Positions 1 to 9,050 of a DNA stretch of 64,000 bases are shown here, piece after piece. The notes under the pieces were generated by a model. That model ran no database searches, had not been told where the DNA came from, and worked only from the letters and a program-made list of their open reading frames with translations. Origin of the DNA: Prevotella sp. GTDB lineage: Bacteria > Bacteroidota > Bacteroidia > Bacteroidales > Bacteroidaceae. Location: positions 62,001 through 126,000 of the forward strand of contig JAEEJK010000046.1 of the NCBI GenBank assembly GCA_016281815.1. Reading direction: 5' to 3'. A program made the position numbers and the translations under genes. Positions within the stretch are counted from its first letter, which is position 1. Every line of letters starts with the position of its first letter.

Positions 1-2449
1 TGCTGAGGGTGAGCGGTGTGGGAAGGGCATTGACCACCTTGAGATAGCGCTTTCCGGTCTGCGTGTCCTCCACGATGCTTGCGGTGATGCGTCGGGCGAT
101 GCGCTCATCTGCTGTCAGGCTGGAGGAGATGTATTGGTTGCCGCTGTAAGTGGAGAAAAGGCGCTGTGTCTCATAACTTGGGGTGACACGCACTCCGTTA
201 TTGTCGAAATAGATGAGGTCGGGATTCCAGTTGTGGTGCTTGTCCTTGGCGAGCAGCGGAGCATATGAGGTCATCGCTACCACGTCGCCGTTGCGCTCGA
301 TGTTGCAGAGATAGATGGCCTCGGCAAGAGCCGTTTCGATATTGGGGCGTTTTTCCTTGGTGCTGGCGGCATATTCGCCGAGATACACCTTGGCCGCAGA
401 GCGGTCGTAGTCATCGTAATAGTGCTGATGGTTGATGAACCATCCTGTGCTCTCATAATAGTGCTCATCGAGCATGTCGATGATGTCACGGTGCTTGTTG
501 GCATAGTCCCAACCCTCAGTATAGTCTGATGATGGGGTATGGAACGGACCCGCTGTGCCGCAAATGATGATGTCGGGATATTTTTCCTTGATGGCCTTGC
601 AGATCATTCCATATCGCTCCTCAAACACGGTAGAGATGAGGTCCTCGTTGCCGATGCCCACATATTTCAGGTGGAAGGGGGCAGGATGTCCTGCGTCAGA
701 GCGCATCTTGGCCCATTGGCTGGTGGAGGGGTCACCATTGGCCCACTCGATCATGTTGAGGATCTCCTGGCAATAAGCCTCCATCTCCTCCATGGGGATG
801 CCGCCCTGTTGTCCGCCAAAACCATCCTTGTCGGCTGCAGAGTTCTGACAGGGCACACCGGCAGCGAGCACAGGGAGCGGTTCGGCACCGATATCCTCAC
901 AGAACTGGAAGAACTCAAAGAAACCCAGTCCGCGTGTCTGATGGTAGTGCCAGATGTTGAAGTCAGGCTTGCGGTTCTCAAGTGGTCCCACGGTGTGGTG
1001 CCAGTGATAGATGTTGCCGATGCCTTGGCCGTGGGTCAGACAGCCGCCGGGGAAGCGCACAAACTTAGGCTTGAGGTCGGCGATGGACTGGGCGAGGTCG
1101 CGGCGAAGGCCGTTGCTGCGGTTCTTGAACGTTTCCTGGGGGAAAAGACTCACCATGTCGACGGCAGCCTTGCCTTTCTTCAAAGGGATGAGCCGCAGAC
1201 GGCAGTCTCTGGAAGTGGCCTTGGCGCGTAGTTTGGGCTTGCGGGTGTCAAGGACGACGGTGTACTTGTGCCATCCGATGCCCTGGGAAGTGAATTTCCC
1301 TTCGGCCAGCACCTCCTCGGCGGTAGTCACCAATTGCACCTTCCATGCTTTTTTCTTGCAGTCGATGTTGCGTATGCTGACGGAGAAGTTGTAACCCTGA
1401 CCTGGGTCGGGGTCGGCAATCCCGTCCCATCCCTCATTGGTGATGGGCTGTTCCTCAAGAATGGCATGGTGAGGGTTGTTCTCGCTCAGCGGGTCGCTGG
1501 TGCCGATTTCTATCTGGCCTTCGGAATGCCATGCCGTGGTGGCCGACCATTCGCCTCGGTCGGCTGCAGAATACTCAAAATCGCGGTTCTGCACCAGTTC
1601 GGCATAGAGACCGCCGTCGGCAGCATAACTGATGTCTTCGAAGAACACGCCGATAAGTTTGTCGCTGATGGCTTTCTTGCTGCCTGTATCTACCTTGAGC
1701 GTGGCCTGGGCTTTGTCCATGCCCTCAAACAACTTGGCATCGTTTTCCATGCGCTCGGCGCTCATCTCGCCATCACGGCGCATCACTTCAAAATGGGTGA
1801 GAAGGGCAATCAGTTCGCCCTGTGTGATGTCGAAAATCTGACCGTTGTAGTCCTTGCCTCCGATGGTGGCCTTGTCGCCACCCCATGCCTCTTCGCTGAT
1901 GCTGCTTTCTGTGTCGGCGCTGAAGGTGCGGAAGTCCTTTGACGCCAGCACATAGCGCTTCTCGTTGCCCGACTGATAGAAAATGTCGAACGTGCCGTCA
2001 TCACCCTCAAAGATGATGGGGCGGAGACAGTTGGACGTGCTCATTCTCGGATAGTCCTGTGGTCTCCAAGTGATAAGGTCGGCACTGTAGGCTGCGGCGA
2101 AGCAGGGCGTATGGTCGTTGAGTTGCCATACGGCGCGCCAGGTGCCGTCGGAGGCATGCACCAGATTGGGGAAGTACATGCGTTTCTCTGTTCCCCATTG
2201 TCCGTAATCGGAGGCGCATAGTTGGCCTATCTCCTGCCAGTTGCCGTCAAAGTCAAGGTAGGCGGCATGCAGTCCTGACCTCTCGTTGGGTGCATAGATG
2301 AAGATTTCCCTGGAAATGTTGTCTCCCTCTGCTCCTTCTTCTTCCTGTTCCTGCATGACGGTTTCATCCTCTTCCTGTGCCTGCATGCTCACGGGAATGA
2401 CAGACAGGATAGCGATGGCGAGAAGGGTGATGGCTGATGACTTGTTCAT
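1..2449 (-). CDS. GH51 alpha-L-arabinofuranosidase, multidomain, 3' end outside window
   Basis: Exo-acting enzyme expected to release arabinofuranose from arabinan or arabinoxylan side chains in the periplasm or at the cell surface. The frame is open from ATG 2449 to the window edge (816 codons, no stop). Residues 1 to about 25 form a signal peptide ending in SMQAQ, followed by an acidic linker. Residues about 45-200 resemble a five-bladed beta-propeller of the GH43 type (HASDGTWRAVWQ, TFDIFYQSGNEKRYVLASKD). Residues about 225-390 look like a CBM4/9-type beta-sandwich after an N-terminal GH51 segment (KLIGVFFEDISYAADGGLYAELVQ). The catalytic barrel follows, with GIGNED giving acid/base Glu602 and YLGEYAA giving nucleophile Glu692. 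It lies downstream of an Lrp-type regulator in a pectin locus. The family call is firm; substrate preference is inferred from context. Confidence 0.88.
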   Translation of the reverse strand, partial: MNKSSAITLLAIAILSVIPVSMQAQEEDETVMQEQEEEGAEGDNISREIFIYAPNERSGLHAAYLDFDGNWQEIGQLCASDYGQWGTEKRMYFPNLVHASDGTWRAVWQLNDHTPCFAAAYSADLITWRPQDYPRMSTSNCLRPIIFEGDDGTFDIFYQSGNEKRYVLASKDFRTFSADTESSISEEAWGGDKATIGGKDYNGQIFDITQGELIALLTHFEVMRRDGEMSAERMENDAKLFEGMDKAQATLKVDTGSKKAISDKLIGVFFEDISYAADGGLYAELVQNRDFEYSAADRGEWSATTAWHSEGQIEIGTSDPLSENNPHHAILEEQPITNEGWDGIADPDPGQGYNFSVSIRNIDCKKKAWKVQLVTTAEEVLAEGKFTSQGIGWHKYTVVLDTRKPKLRAKATSRDCRLRLIPLKKGKAAVDMVSLFPQETFKNRSNGLRRDLAQSIADLKPKFVRFPGGCLTHGQGIGNIYHWHHTVGPLENRKPDFNIWHYHQTRGLGFFEFFQFCEDIGAEPLPVLAAGVPCQNSAADKDGFGGQQGGIPMEEMEAYCQEILNMIEWANGDPSTSQWAKMRSDAGHPAPFHLKYVGIGNEDLISTVFEERYGMICKAIKEKYPDIIICGTAGPFHTPSSDYTEGWDYANKHRDIIDMLDEHYYESTGWFINHQHYYDDYDRSAAKVYLGEYAASTKEKRPNIETALAEAIYLCNIERNGDVVAMTSYAPLLAKDKHHNWNPDLIYFDNNGVRVTPSYETQRLFSTYSGNQYISSSLTADERIARRITASIVEDTQTGKRYLKVVNALPTPLTLS

Positions 2450-2482
2450 ATATAATAAGGTATATTGATTCTTAAACATTTG

Positions 2483-2490
2483 CAAATATA
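2483..2490 (-). promoter_or_regulatory. Possible -7 element upstream of the GH51 gene
   Basis: The minus strand reads TATATTTG, matching the Bacteroidota TAnnTTTG element, 33 bases before the GH51 ATG. No TTG lies at the usual 19-21 base spacing, so this is only a half-match. Confidence 0.35.
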
Positions 2491-2535
2491 GTCAAAAAAT
2501 GGGTGAAGGATACATATTTCAGTTTTTTTGGCACT

Positions 2536-3006
2536 TTAACCTACGATATTGATGCCATAAACCTGTTTTACCTCGCTCATGACAAAGGTGCTCTCAATCG
2601 AGGAAAGCATGTCGATCTCACCTAATTTGGTAAGCACGAACTCCTGATATTGCTTCATGTCATGGGTACGCACTTTCAACAGGTAGTCGTAGGAACCGGA
2701 GGTGTTGTAGCACTCTGTCACCTCGGGGATGCGCATGATGCGCCGGGTGAAGGCATCGGCAATCTCATGGTTGATCTGTTTCAGTTTCACCTTGCAGAAG
2801 ACCAATAGCCCTTGGTCCAGTTTCTCCGGATCAAGAACGGCCACATATTTTTTGATATATCCCTGACGCTCCAGGCGCTTCTGACGCTCGAAGACAGGAG
2901 TGGGAGTCAGGTGAACGGCGTCAGCCAATTCCTTGGTGGTCAGTTTCGCATTCTTTTGCAGCGTTTTCAATATCTGCATGTCGGTTTCATCCAATGTCAA
3001 TGCCAT
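2536..3006 (-). CDS. Lrp/AsnC-family transcriptional regulator
   Basis: A 156-residue DNA-binding regulator, the usual length for the family. Residues about 5-55 form the winged helix-turn-helix (LDETDMQILKTLQKNAKLTTKELADAVHLTPTPVFERQKRLERQGYIKKY, read in parts). Residues about 65-145 form the RAM/AsnC effector and oligomerisation domain. The start is set at ATG 3006, which begins MALTLDETD at the family's N-terminus; an upstream in-frame ATG at 3042 would add 12 residues unlike the family. A well-spaced promoter lies at 3069-3099. It sits between the susCD terminator and the GH51 gene, so it may be local control for the pectin locus or simply an amino-acid or feast/famine regulator that lies there by chance. 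The ligand is unknown. Confidence 0.9.
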   Translation of the reverse strand: MALTLDETDMQILKTLQKNAKLTTKELADAVHLTPTPVFERQKRLERQGYIKKYVAVLDPEKLDQGLLVFCKVKLKQINHEIADAFTRRIMRIPEVTECYNTSGSYDYLLKVRTHDMKQYQEFVLTKLGEIDMLSSIESTFVMSEVKQVYGINIVG

Positions 3007-3068
3007 CGTCTTGTCTTTTTGATTACTTATGATTGATCCCATCTTGGGACATTATTCTGTTTGTCTCG

Positions 3069-3099
3069 CAAAAATAGGAATATCTTCTGAAACCCGCAA
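3069..3099 (-). promoter_or_regulatory. Bacteroidota-type promoter of the Lrp gene
   Basis: On the minus strand TTG (3099-3097) is followed after exactly 20 bases by TATTTTTG (3076-3069). This matches the -33/-7 consensus TTG-N19/20-TAnnTTTG. It lies 63 bases upstream of the Lrp start codon and downstream of the susD terminator, so the regulator has its own transcript. Confidence 0.7.
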
Positions 3100-3140
3100 G
3101 AATTTTGGTGGAAAACTCCAAATGCCATCAACTGCTGAAG

Positions 3141-3180
3141 CAACAAAACGTCCGTGCCAGAAGGATATCTGACACGGACG
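3141..3180 (-). terminator. Rho-independent terminator after susD
   Basis: CGTCCGTG (3149-3156) pairs perfectly with CACGGACG (3173-3180), with an inner CAGA/TCTG pairing separated by one mismatch. On the minus strand the stem is followed by TTTTGTTG. It begins 23 bases after the susD stop and separates the susCD transcript from the Lrp gene. Confidence 0.8.
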
Positions 3181-3202
3181 ACAATGTTGTTTCTTGAAGC
3201 AG

Positions 3203-5530
3203 TTACTCTGGGATGATGGTGCCGCCGGGACGCTGAACGACAGGATTGCTGCTCAGCGGGTCGAAAACACCCATACCGCCGAAAGTGCTGTTCCATCCGA
3301 TAGTCTGCACCACATTTGGATTGTTATCCTCACAGGATGACGAGAGTCCCATCAGGTAGCATTTCTTGTCCCACTTGGGCAGCAGCGGCTCTTTGTTGCC
3401 GTCGGCATCTGTCACCTGCTGTGTCACGATGTCCTTGCGGATGAGATTCAGTTCGTAAAACTCAGCCAGGGCCTGCACGTTGGCATCGGCGTAGATAGCG
3501 GTGCCGTCTGCCTCATTGACGGTAGTGGTGAAATTCTCATTGAGGGTCAGGGCTTTTGGCTTTGAAAGGATTTCCTTGGTGAAGGGATCTGACTCAGGGT
3601 CTTTGCTGCTCATATAGACAGCGGGGTTGATGTACATCTCAATACGGTGGATAGCCACATTGTTGAGCGGTTCGACACTGAGGTATGCGCAGGTGTTGCC
3701 TCCAAAGCCGGTAAGTGTCCAGGAGGAGGGCGCATCGGTGATTTCGTTCTGTTGCACCCCACCGTCGAAGAGCATCCAGCGGTGGCAGTCATCGAAGCGC
3801 TTGCCCTCATAGGCGAGTTCGATGCGGCGCTCGTAGAGGATGGCCTCAAACATCTTGGCTCGGTCGCCACGGATGGCGGGGTCAAGACCGCAGTCGCCGG
3901 TGTATCCCACACGTTGGCGTATCTTGATGAGCGTGTTCCATGCCTCGTCGAGATGGTTGGCACCGCAGGCTGCCTCAGCAAAGTTGAGCAACACCTCAGT
4001 GTAGCGCATGCCCATCATGGGTTGACCGTTGCGGGCAAAGCCTGCCTCGGGGTCGAAGACATAGAGTGGTGAGAGACCTAAGTTGTAGTCCTGTGACTTC
4101 TTGCGCACGTAGATGCTCTTGCCGCTGTTGCCCATCAGGTCGGTGAAATAGCCGCCGCGTGTCACGTCGTTGGCCTCGTCGGTAGAGGAGTACCAAGCGT
4201 AGTTCTGCAACTGATATTCCACGCCAGAGCCATAGGGACAGCGCTCGATGAGGTCGCCGGTGATGCTGCCGAGGAATTTCCACTCTGTGCCAGGGAAGGC
4301 GAAGGTGCGGTAGAAGCGTGGGTCGCGGTTGAGGAAGAACAGTTTTTTGTTGTAGGTATATTGTCCCATCTCGGTGGGCCGTTTCCCGTCTGCCATGGGG
4401 AAGGCATCCACCATCTCGGCAGAGGGGGTGATGCCGCCACCACCGCCGCAGTTGCTCGGACGGAGCTTCTGCTCGGTGCAGTTGTAGAGTTGGTCGCTGC
4501 CGTCGCCGCCGGAATTGTTGCAGATGGCTACATACACAGCCTCGGAACTGAGGTTCTCACCACCATAGATGGTGCACCAGATTTTCGCCCAGTTGGACGC
4601 GTTGGTACCGGGGTCGCCCTCATAACTCAAGCCAAAGTGTCCTTCTGCCAGTTTGTCGAGTGCCTGCTTGTTGAGGTCATAGGCGGTCTGCCATCTGGCT
4701 TGGTCATCGCTGCGGTTGAATACGGGCGAGGCGTAGTAGTTGGCTACATAACCTGCAAGTGCCAGTGCGGCTCCAGAGGTGATGCGTCCCCAGTCGTTGG
4801 CCTCCTCCTCCCATCGGGCGGGAAGCAGGTCGGCTGCTGTCTTCAGGTCGTTGATGATGAAGTCGAAGGTCTCGGGGGTGGAGTGACGGGGGATGCGCAG
4901 GTCGGTGGTATCACTCAGCGTGGTCGACTGCAGGTCGGGGATGATGGGCGTGCCGCCAAAGCGCTTGAAGAGACGGAAGTAGCGGGTGGCGCGCATGAAG
5001 CGTGCCTGTCCCTCTGCCCAGTTTTTCTGCAGTTCGGTGATGCCGTCGTATTGACGCACCTTGATGATGACATCGGTGCATTCGCGCATCTTCTTCCAAG
5101 GGCTCTCATTGACACCTGTCCAGAAGAATTTGTGTATGGTGGTGTTGAGCCACTTGTCAGCGATAGGCTCCGTGTAACAGCCGTAGCCGTTGCTGCCGTA
5201 GCCTGCAAACTCATCGGCGTTGGTGGAGAGGAAATCGGGGAATCCGACAGGCCACTGGTCGGCGGGTCCGTTGGTCTGTGTGCTGTTTCCTCCTTGGTTG
5301 CCACCGCTGCTGTTGTAGTCGCGGAATGCGGGCAGCGAGCCCTGGTAGATGTAGTTGAGACGCAGTTTCACCGACTCCCAGTCGTTGTAGATATCGTTCT
5401 CGCCAAACTGTCCGTAAGGTCGTTTCTCTGCGAGGAAATCGTCGGAGCAGGAACTGAACGACATGGCGATGCCGCAGCACAGGATGCATCCGCAGACACA
5501 TTTGTATATCTTGGTTGTCATTGTCTTCAT
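3203..5530 (-). CDS. SusD/RagB-family glycan-binding outer-membrane lipoprotein
   Basis: Surface lipoprotein that caps the partner SusC channel and captures oligosaccharide, here probably pectic. With the start at ATG 5530 the product has 775 residues and a lipobox SFSSC with the acylated cysteine at residue 28, followed by SDDFL, the classic SusD N-terminus. The TPR-like fold is shown by the C-terminal signature MRYTEVLLNFAEAACG, then RRIELAYEGKRFDDCHRWM and the late PLP-like end. An upstream in-frame ATG at 5560 would add 10 residues. It follows susC by 36 bases and ends at a strong terminator. At 775 residues it is longer than the 500-650 typical of the family; the extra length lies in loops. 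Confidence 0.93.
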   Translation of the reverse strand: MKTMTTKIYKCVCGCILCCGIAMSFSSCSDDFLAEKRPYGQFGENDIYNDWESVKLRLNYIYQGSLPAFRDYNSSGGNQGGNSTQTNGPADQWPVGFPDFLSTNADEFAGYGSNGYGCYTEPIADKWLNTTIHKFFWTGVNESPWKKMRECTDVIIKVRQYDGITELQKNWAEGQARFMRATRYFRLFKRFGGTPIIPDLQSTTLSDTTDLRIPRHSTPETFDFIINDLKTAADLLPARWEEEANDWGRITSGAALALAGYVANYYASPVFNRSDDQARWQTAYDLNKQALDKLAEGHFGLSYEGDPGTNASNWAKIWCTIYGGENLSSEAVYVAICNNSGGDGSDQLYNCTEQKLRPSNCGGGGGITPSAEMVDAFPMADGKRPTEMGQYTYNKKLFFLNRDPRFYRTFAFPGTEWKFLGSITGDLIERCPYGSGVEYQLQNYAWYSSTDEANDVTRGGYFTDLMGNSGKSIYVRKKSQDYNLGLSPLYVFDPEAGFARNGQPMMGMRYTEVLLNFAEAACGANHLDEAWNTLIKIRQRVGYTGDCGLDPAIRGDRAKMFEAILYERRIELAYEGKRFDDCHRWMLFDGGVQQNEITDAPSSWTLTGFGGNTCAYLSVEPLNNVAIHRIEMYINPAVYMSSKDPESDPFTKEILSKPKALTLNENFTTTVNEADGTAIYADANVQALAEFYELNLIRKDIVTQQVTDADGNKEPLLPKWDKKCYLMGLSSSCEDNNPNVVQTIGWNSTFGGMGVFDPLSSNPVVQRPGGTIIPE

Positions 5531-5566
5531 GATTTTAATGGTTCGTTTTCTATGTTGCATTGCTCA

Positions 5567-8500
5567 TCAGAATGTCACGTTCAGACCCATGGTGATTTTG
5601 CGGGTCACAGGATAACTGCCGTAGGTGCCGGCAAATGTATTCCAGTAGCCACCGGGACAAGCGTTGTAGAGGCTGAAGGCGTTCTGTACTGTCACATTCA
5701 GGCGGATGGTGCTCAGTCCGATGCTCTTGACCCAGTTCTTGGGCAGGGTGTAGGCGAGTGAAATGTTGCGGAGCAGAATCTCTGCTGCCGACATGCGCCA
5801 ATAGGTGGATGTCTTGGAGTTGACATTGCTCTTGGTGTATCCGAAGTTGGGCCAGCGGCCGTTGGGATTGGCTGCCGCGATGACGCTGCCTTGTGCATCG
5901 AGTACATCTTCGTAGATGAACATGTCGTTCCACATCACAGAGACATTGGTGGTTTCCATGGAACCAAACGACTCCTGATACATTCCGGGCATCATGCGGT
6001 AGGCTCCCCATTCTCCTTGGAAGGTGGCATTGAGTGACAACGATTTCCACACGAAGGTCAGGTTGAGGTTGGAGCGGTAGGGGTTGTTCTGGCGTTTTGA
6101 GATCTGAACAATATCCTCACTCTCGTTGACGATGCCGTCGGGACCGGTCCAGTTGCCGTTATCGTCCTTCGGACCGCGCACGTCCTCATAGATGAGCATA
6201 CCGGGATGCACCTGACTCTGCGACAGGCCGAGGTAGTTGGTGATATGGTATTTCTGGAAGTACTCCTCAATCTGCTGATAGCTGCGGAACATACCCATGC
6301 AGGAGAGGCCCCACAGACCGCGGTCGCTCCGCTCGCCATAGACAATGGAGTTGAGTCTGGGGTTCACATCCCAATAGTATTTCTTCACCTTGTTGTCGTC
6401 GATGCTGAAACCGAGGCGGGCGGAGAGGTACATGTCCTTGTTGAAGCGCTGGCGCCATCCCACTATGGCCTCCATACCCCAGAGGTCCATCTCGGAGTAG
6501 TTCTCGGGAGCAGGGTAAGTGCCGGCGGTACCGGGCATGTAGTTGGCGTTGGGCAAGGCGAACATCTCGCGGTTGCGGTCGTAGTAGGCATCGAGTGAAA
6601 CACTCAGCCTGCCGTCGAGGGCGCGGACATCAATACCCACATTGGTCTTGATGTTCTTGTCCCAGTGCAGGTCGCGGTTGGTGCCGCTCTTCTCTGGCAA
6701 TTGGAAGGCGCGGGCCGACTCTTTGGTGATGTCAGTGCCGAAGATGGTTCCGCGGTTGGGGTTGTAGGAGTAGAGCTGAAGCCAGCGCCAGGCGTCCACG
6801 TTGTCGCGGCCCATGATACCATAAGAGGCACGGAGTTTGAGGAAGTCAATCTTCCACTTCTCCTTCGGGAACCATTTCTCCTCACTAATCACCCATCCGG
6901 CGGAGAAGGAGGGGAAGGCGCCCCAGTAGTTCTCAGGGGCGAACTTGGCGGCAGATGCCTGTGAGCGGATGAGGAACTCGAAGAGGTAGCGGTCGGCATA
7001 GGCGTAATTGAAACGTCCGATGTAGGCGAGGTTGCCACCATCGCTCTTTCCCCATGTGGGGGTCATCTGCGAGTCATCGGCCATTGAGTTGGAGGTGCCG
7101 TCGGTGAAGGGAAGCGGGTGTGTGGCCTCGGTGTTCATCCAACTGCTCTCATTCTCGCCGCGCTCGATGGAGAAGGTGCCGCTGATGTCGTGCTGGCCGA
7201 ACTTACGTCCGTAGATGAGCATGAAGTTGAGCTGATAGCTGCTGCTGCGGTTCATGTTGTTGACAATCCTTGAGGACTGACCGCTGTTGAGCACGCGCTC
7301 CTCAAGGTTATCAAACGAGGTGTAGCGGAAACCCTCAAGGGATACCTCATCGTAGATGCTCAGTGGGTCGAGGGGGTCGTCGGTGATGTTGTTGATGATG
7401 GCATTGGGGTCGGTGACGTAGAGGTGGTGTCCCGAACCGCCGCGGTTTTTCACGCGGTAGACTCTGTTCTCCATCTGGATGCGGTTGTCGTGGCTGTTGC
7501 CCACGTTGCGTGAGTAGGTGACACGGGCACGCAGTCCCTGAAGCGGTTTGATGAAACCGAAGTCAGCTTCCAACGAACCTTGGATGGACATTGAGTTGGT
7601 GCGCTGCTCACGGTTGTTCTGCGAGTCGTAGAGTGACTTGTAGTTGTAATAGTTCTTAAATGACGGATCATTCTCCATGCCAGAGTGGTAGATGGGATAG
7701 CCGTTGATTTCATCGGGCACGTAGGAGGGATTCTTCAGCATGTAGAGGTAGTCCTCCTGGTTGCCGCCTCCTGAGTTGGAGGTCTGGTGCATGTTCTTGT
7801 GGGAGTCGTCACCGCTGACGGAGAGGGTGGCTTTCACATACTTGTTGATGTTGGCAGTGATGCCGGCACGGTAGTTCCAGCGGTTGTAGTCGAGCTTGCC
7901 GATATTGCCGTCCTGTGTCTGATAGGTCACGCCGGCGAAGTAGGTGGCTTTCTCATTTCCGCCGTTGACGTTGATGGAGTGACGCTGTGAGAGTGAGCTG
8001 CTCCAGTATTTGTCGAGCAGATTGTAGTTGGTGCTGCGCATCTGTTCCAACTCGTCGGCTTGGAAGAAGTCTATCAGGCGGTCGGGGGTTTTGTTGTCCT
8101 GAAGCACCTGGGCCGCCTTTGCTGCGTTGTAGATGCGACCGTAGTTGTAGCCGTCAAGCATCTCGGCATGTTTGACAGCGTCGACATAACCCATCTGGGT
8201 CTGGTAGGAGATGCGGGGTTTGCCTGCCTGGCCGCGCTTGGTCTTCACCAAGATGACACCATAGGCACCATAGGCACCGTAGATGGCGGCGGCGGCATCT
8301 TTCAGGATGGTGATGCTCTCCACCTCATCGACATCGAGGTTGTTGAACTCTTCCTCACCCTTGTCGCCGTCCTGATAGACGAAGTCGTCGATGACGTAGA
8401 GCGGGCGGGGGTCGATGTTGGCACCTGCGGCGGCACCGTTCATGTCGGTCTTTGGCAACAGCGCCACGGCATCGCTTGCCGCGCGGATGGTGATGGTGGC

Positions 8501-8989
8501 ATTCTCACCGGGACGTCCTGTCGATGGCAGGCTGACATGGAGTGAAGGCGAGAGGCCTATGAGGGCCTCTGAGAGGCTGCTCACGGAGAGGTCTTTGAGA
8601 TCCTCGGGGTCGATGACCTCTACGGCACCCGTCACATTCTTCTGCTTCAGGGCACCGTAGCCGACGACGACGACATCGTCGAGGGCGTTCTCTTCTTCCT
8701 CCAGGGTAATGGTAGGATTGTCAAGGTTGCTGACCACCTGGGTTTGGTAACCGATGTAGGTGATCTTGAGTTTCTTGCCAGCGGGCACCTCAAGGGTGAA
8801 GTGGCCGTCAAGGTCGGTGATGGTGGCTATCTTGCTGTTGCCGTCTACGGCCACCGTGGCACCGATGATGGGTAGGTTGTCCCCATCTACCACGGTGCCT
8901 TTCACAGTCTTGTTCTGGGCTAAGGCAGGGATGGCTATGACAGTCATCAGCAGCACCAGACATATCTTGAATAATTTGAACTGATTCAT
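5567..8989 (-). CDS. SusC/RagA-family TonB-dependent outer-membrane transporter
   Basis: A 1140-residue TonB-linked porin that imports the oligosaccharide bound by SusD. Residues 1-25 are a signal peptide (IPALAQ). Residues about 28-100 form a CarboxypepD_reg-like domain (GTVVDGDNLPIIGATVAV). VVVVGYG at 106-112 is the conserved stretch that leads into the plug. The plug covers about 115-250 and includes RPLYVIDDFVYQDG and VESITILKDAAAAIYG. The rest is the 22-strand barrel, ending in a terminal Phe (MGLNVTF) as expected for BAM-assembled proteins. There is no N-terminal STN domain, so direct sigma/anti-sigma signalling through this receptor is not expected. It is co-directional with the lipoprotein gene upstream (61-base gap) and susD downstream. 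Confidence 0.95.
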   Translation of the reverse strand: MNQFKLFKICLVLLMTVIAIPALAQNKTVKGTVVDGDNLPIIGATVAVDGNSKIATITDLDGHFTLEVPAGKKLKITYIGYQTQVVSNLDNPTITLEEEENALDDVVVVGYGALKQKNVTGAVEVIDPEDLKDLSVSSLSEALIGLSPSLHVSLPSTGRPGENATITIRAASDAVALLPKTDMNGAAAGANIDPRPLYVIDDFVYQDGDKGEEEFNNLDVDEVESITILKDAAAAIYGAYGAYGVILVKTKRGQAGKPRISYQTQMGYVDAVKHAEMLDGYNYGRIYNAAKAAQVLQDNKTPDRLIDFFQADELEQMRSTNYNLLDKYWSSSLSQRHSINVNGGNEKATYFAGVTYQTQDGNIGKLDYNRWNYRAGITANINKYVKATLSVSGDDSHKNMHQTSNSGGGNQEDYLYMLKNPSYVPDEINGYPIYHSGMENDPSFKNYYNYKSLYDSQNNREQRTNSMSIQGSLEADFGFIKPLQGLRARVTYSRNVGNSHDNRIQMENRVYRVKNRGGSGHHLYVTDPNAIINNITDDPLDPLSIYDEVSLEGFRYTSFDNLEERVLNSGQSSRIVNNMNRSSSYQLNFMLIYGRKFGQHDISGTFSIERGENESSWMNTEATHPLPFTDGTSNSMADDSQMTPTWGKSDGGNLAYIGRFNYAYADRYLFEFLIRSQASAAKFAPENYWGAFPSFSAGWVISEEKWFPKEKWKIDFLKLRASYGIMGRDNVDAWRWLQLYSYNPNRGTIFGTDITKESARAFQLPEKSGTNRDLHWDKNIKTNVGIDVRALDGRLSVSLDAYYDRNREMFALPNANYMPGTAGTYPAPENYSEMDLWGMEAIVGWRQRFNKDMYLSARLGFSIDDNKVKKYYWDVNPRLNSIVYGERSDRGLWGLSCMGMFRSYQQIEEYFQKYHITNYLGLSQSQVHPGMLIYEDVRGPKDDNGNWTGPDGIVNESEDIVQISKRQNNPYRSNLNLTFVWKSLSLNATFQGEWGAYRMMPGMYQESFGSMETTNVSVMWNDMFIYEDVLDAQGSVIAAANPNGRWPNFGYTKSNVNSKTSTYWRMSAAEILLRNISLAYTLPKNWVKSIGLSTIRLNVTVQNAFSLYNACPGGYWNTFAGTYGSYPVTRKITMGLNVTF

Positions 8990-9050
8990 CGTGTGGATTG
9001 TTGGTTATAACATGGTGAATGGTTAATATCGTTGCTGTCATCTGCAGGGA

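Noticed and set aside
539..1942. Plus-strand open frames of 230 and 224 codons opposite the GH51 gene
   Set aside because: The minus strand encodes a continuous GH51 protein with catalytic motifs; the plus frames show none.
4361..5761. 466-codon open frame on the plus strand opposite susD and the end of susC
   Set aside because: It mirrors the codon structure of well-supported genes, has no start signals or recognisable domain, and has the composition expected of an antisense shadow.
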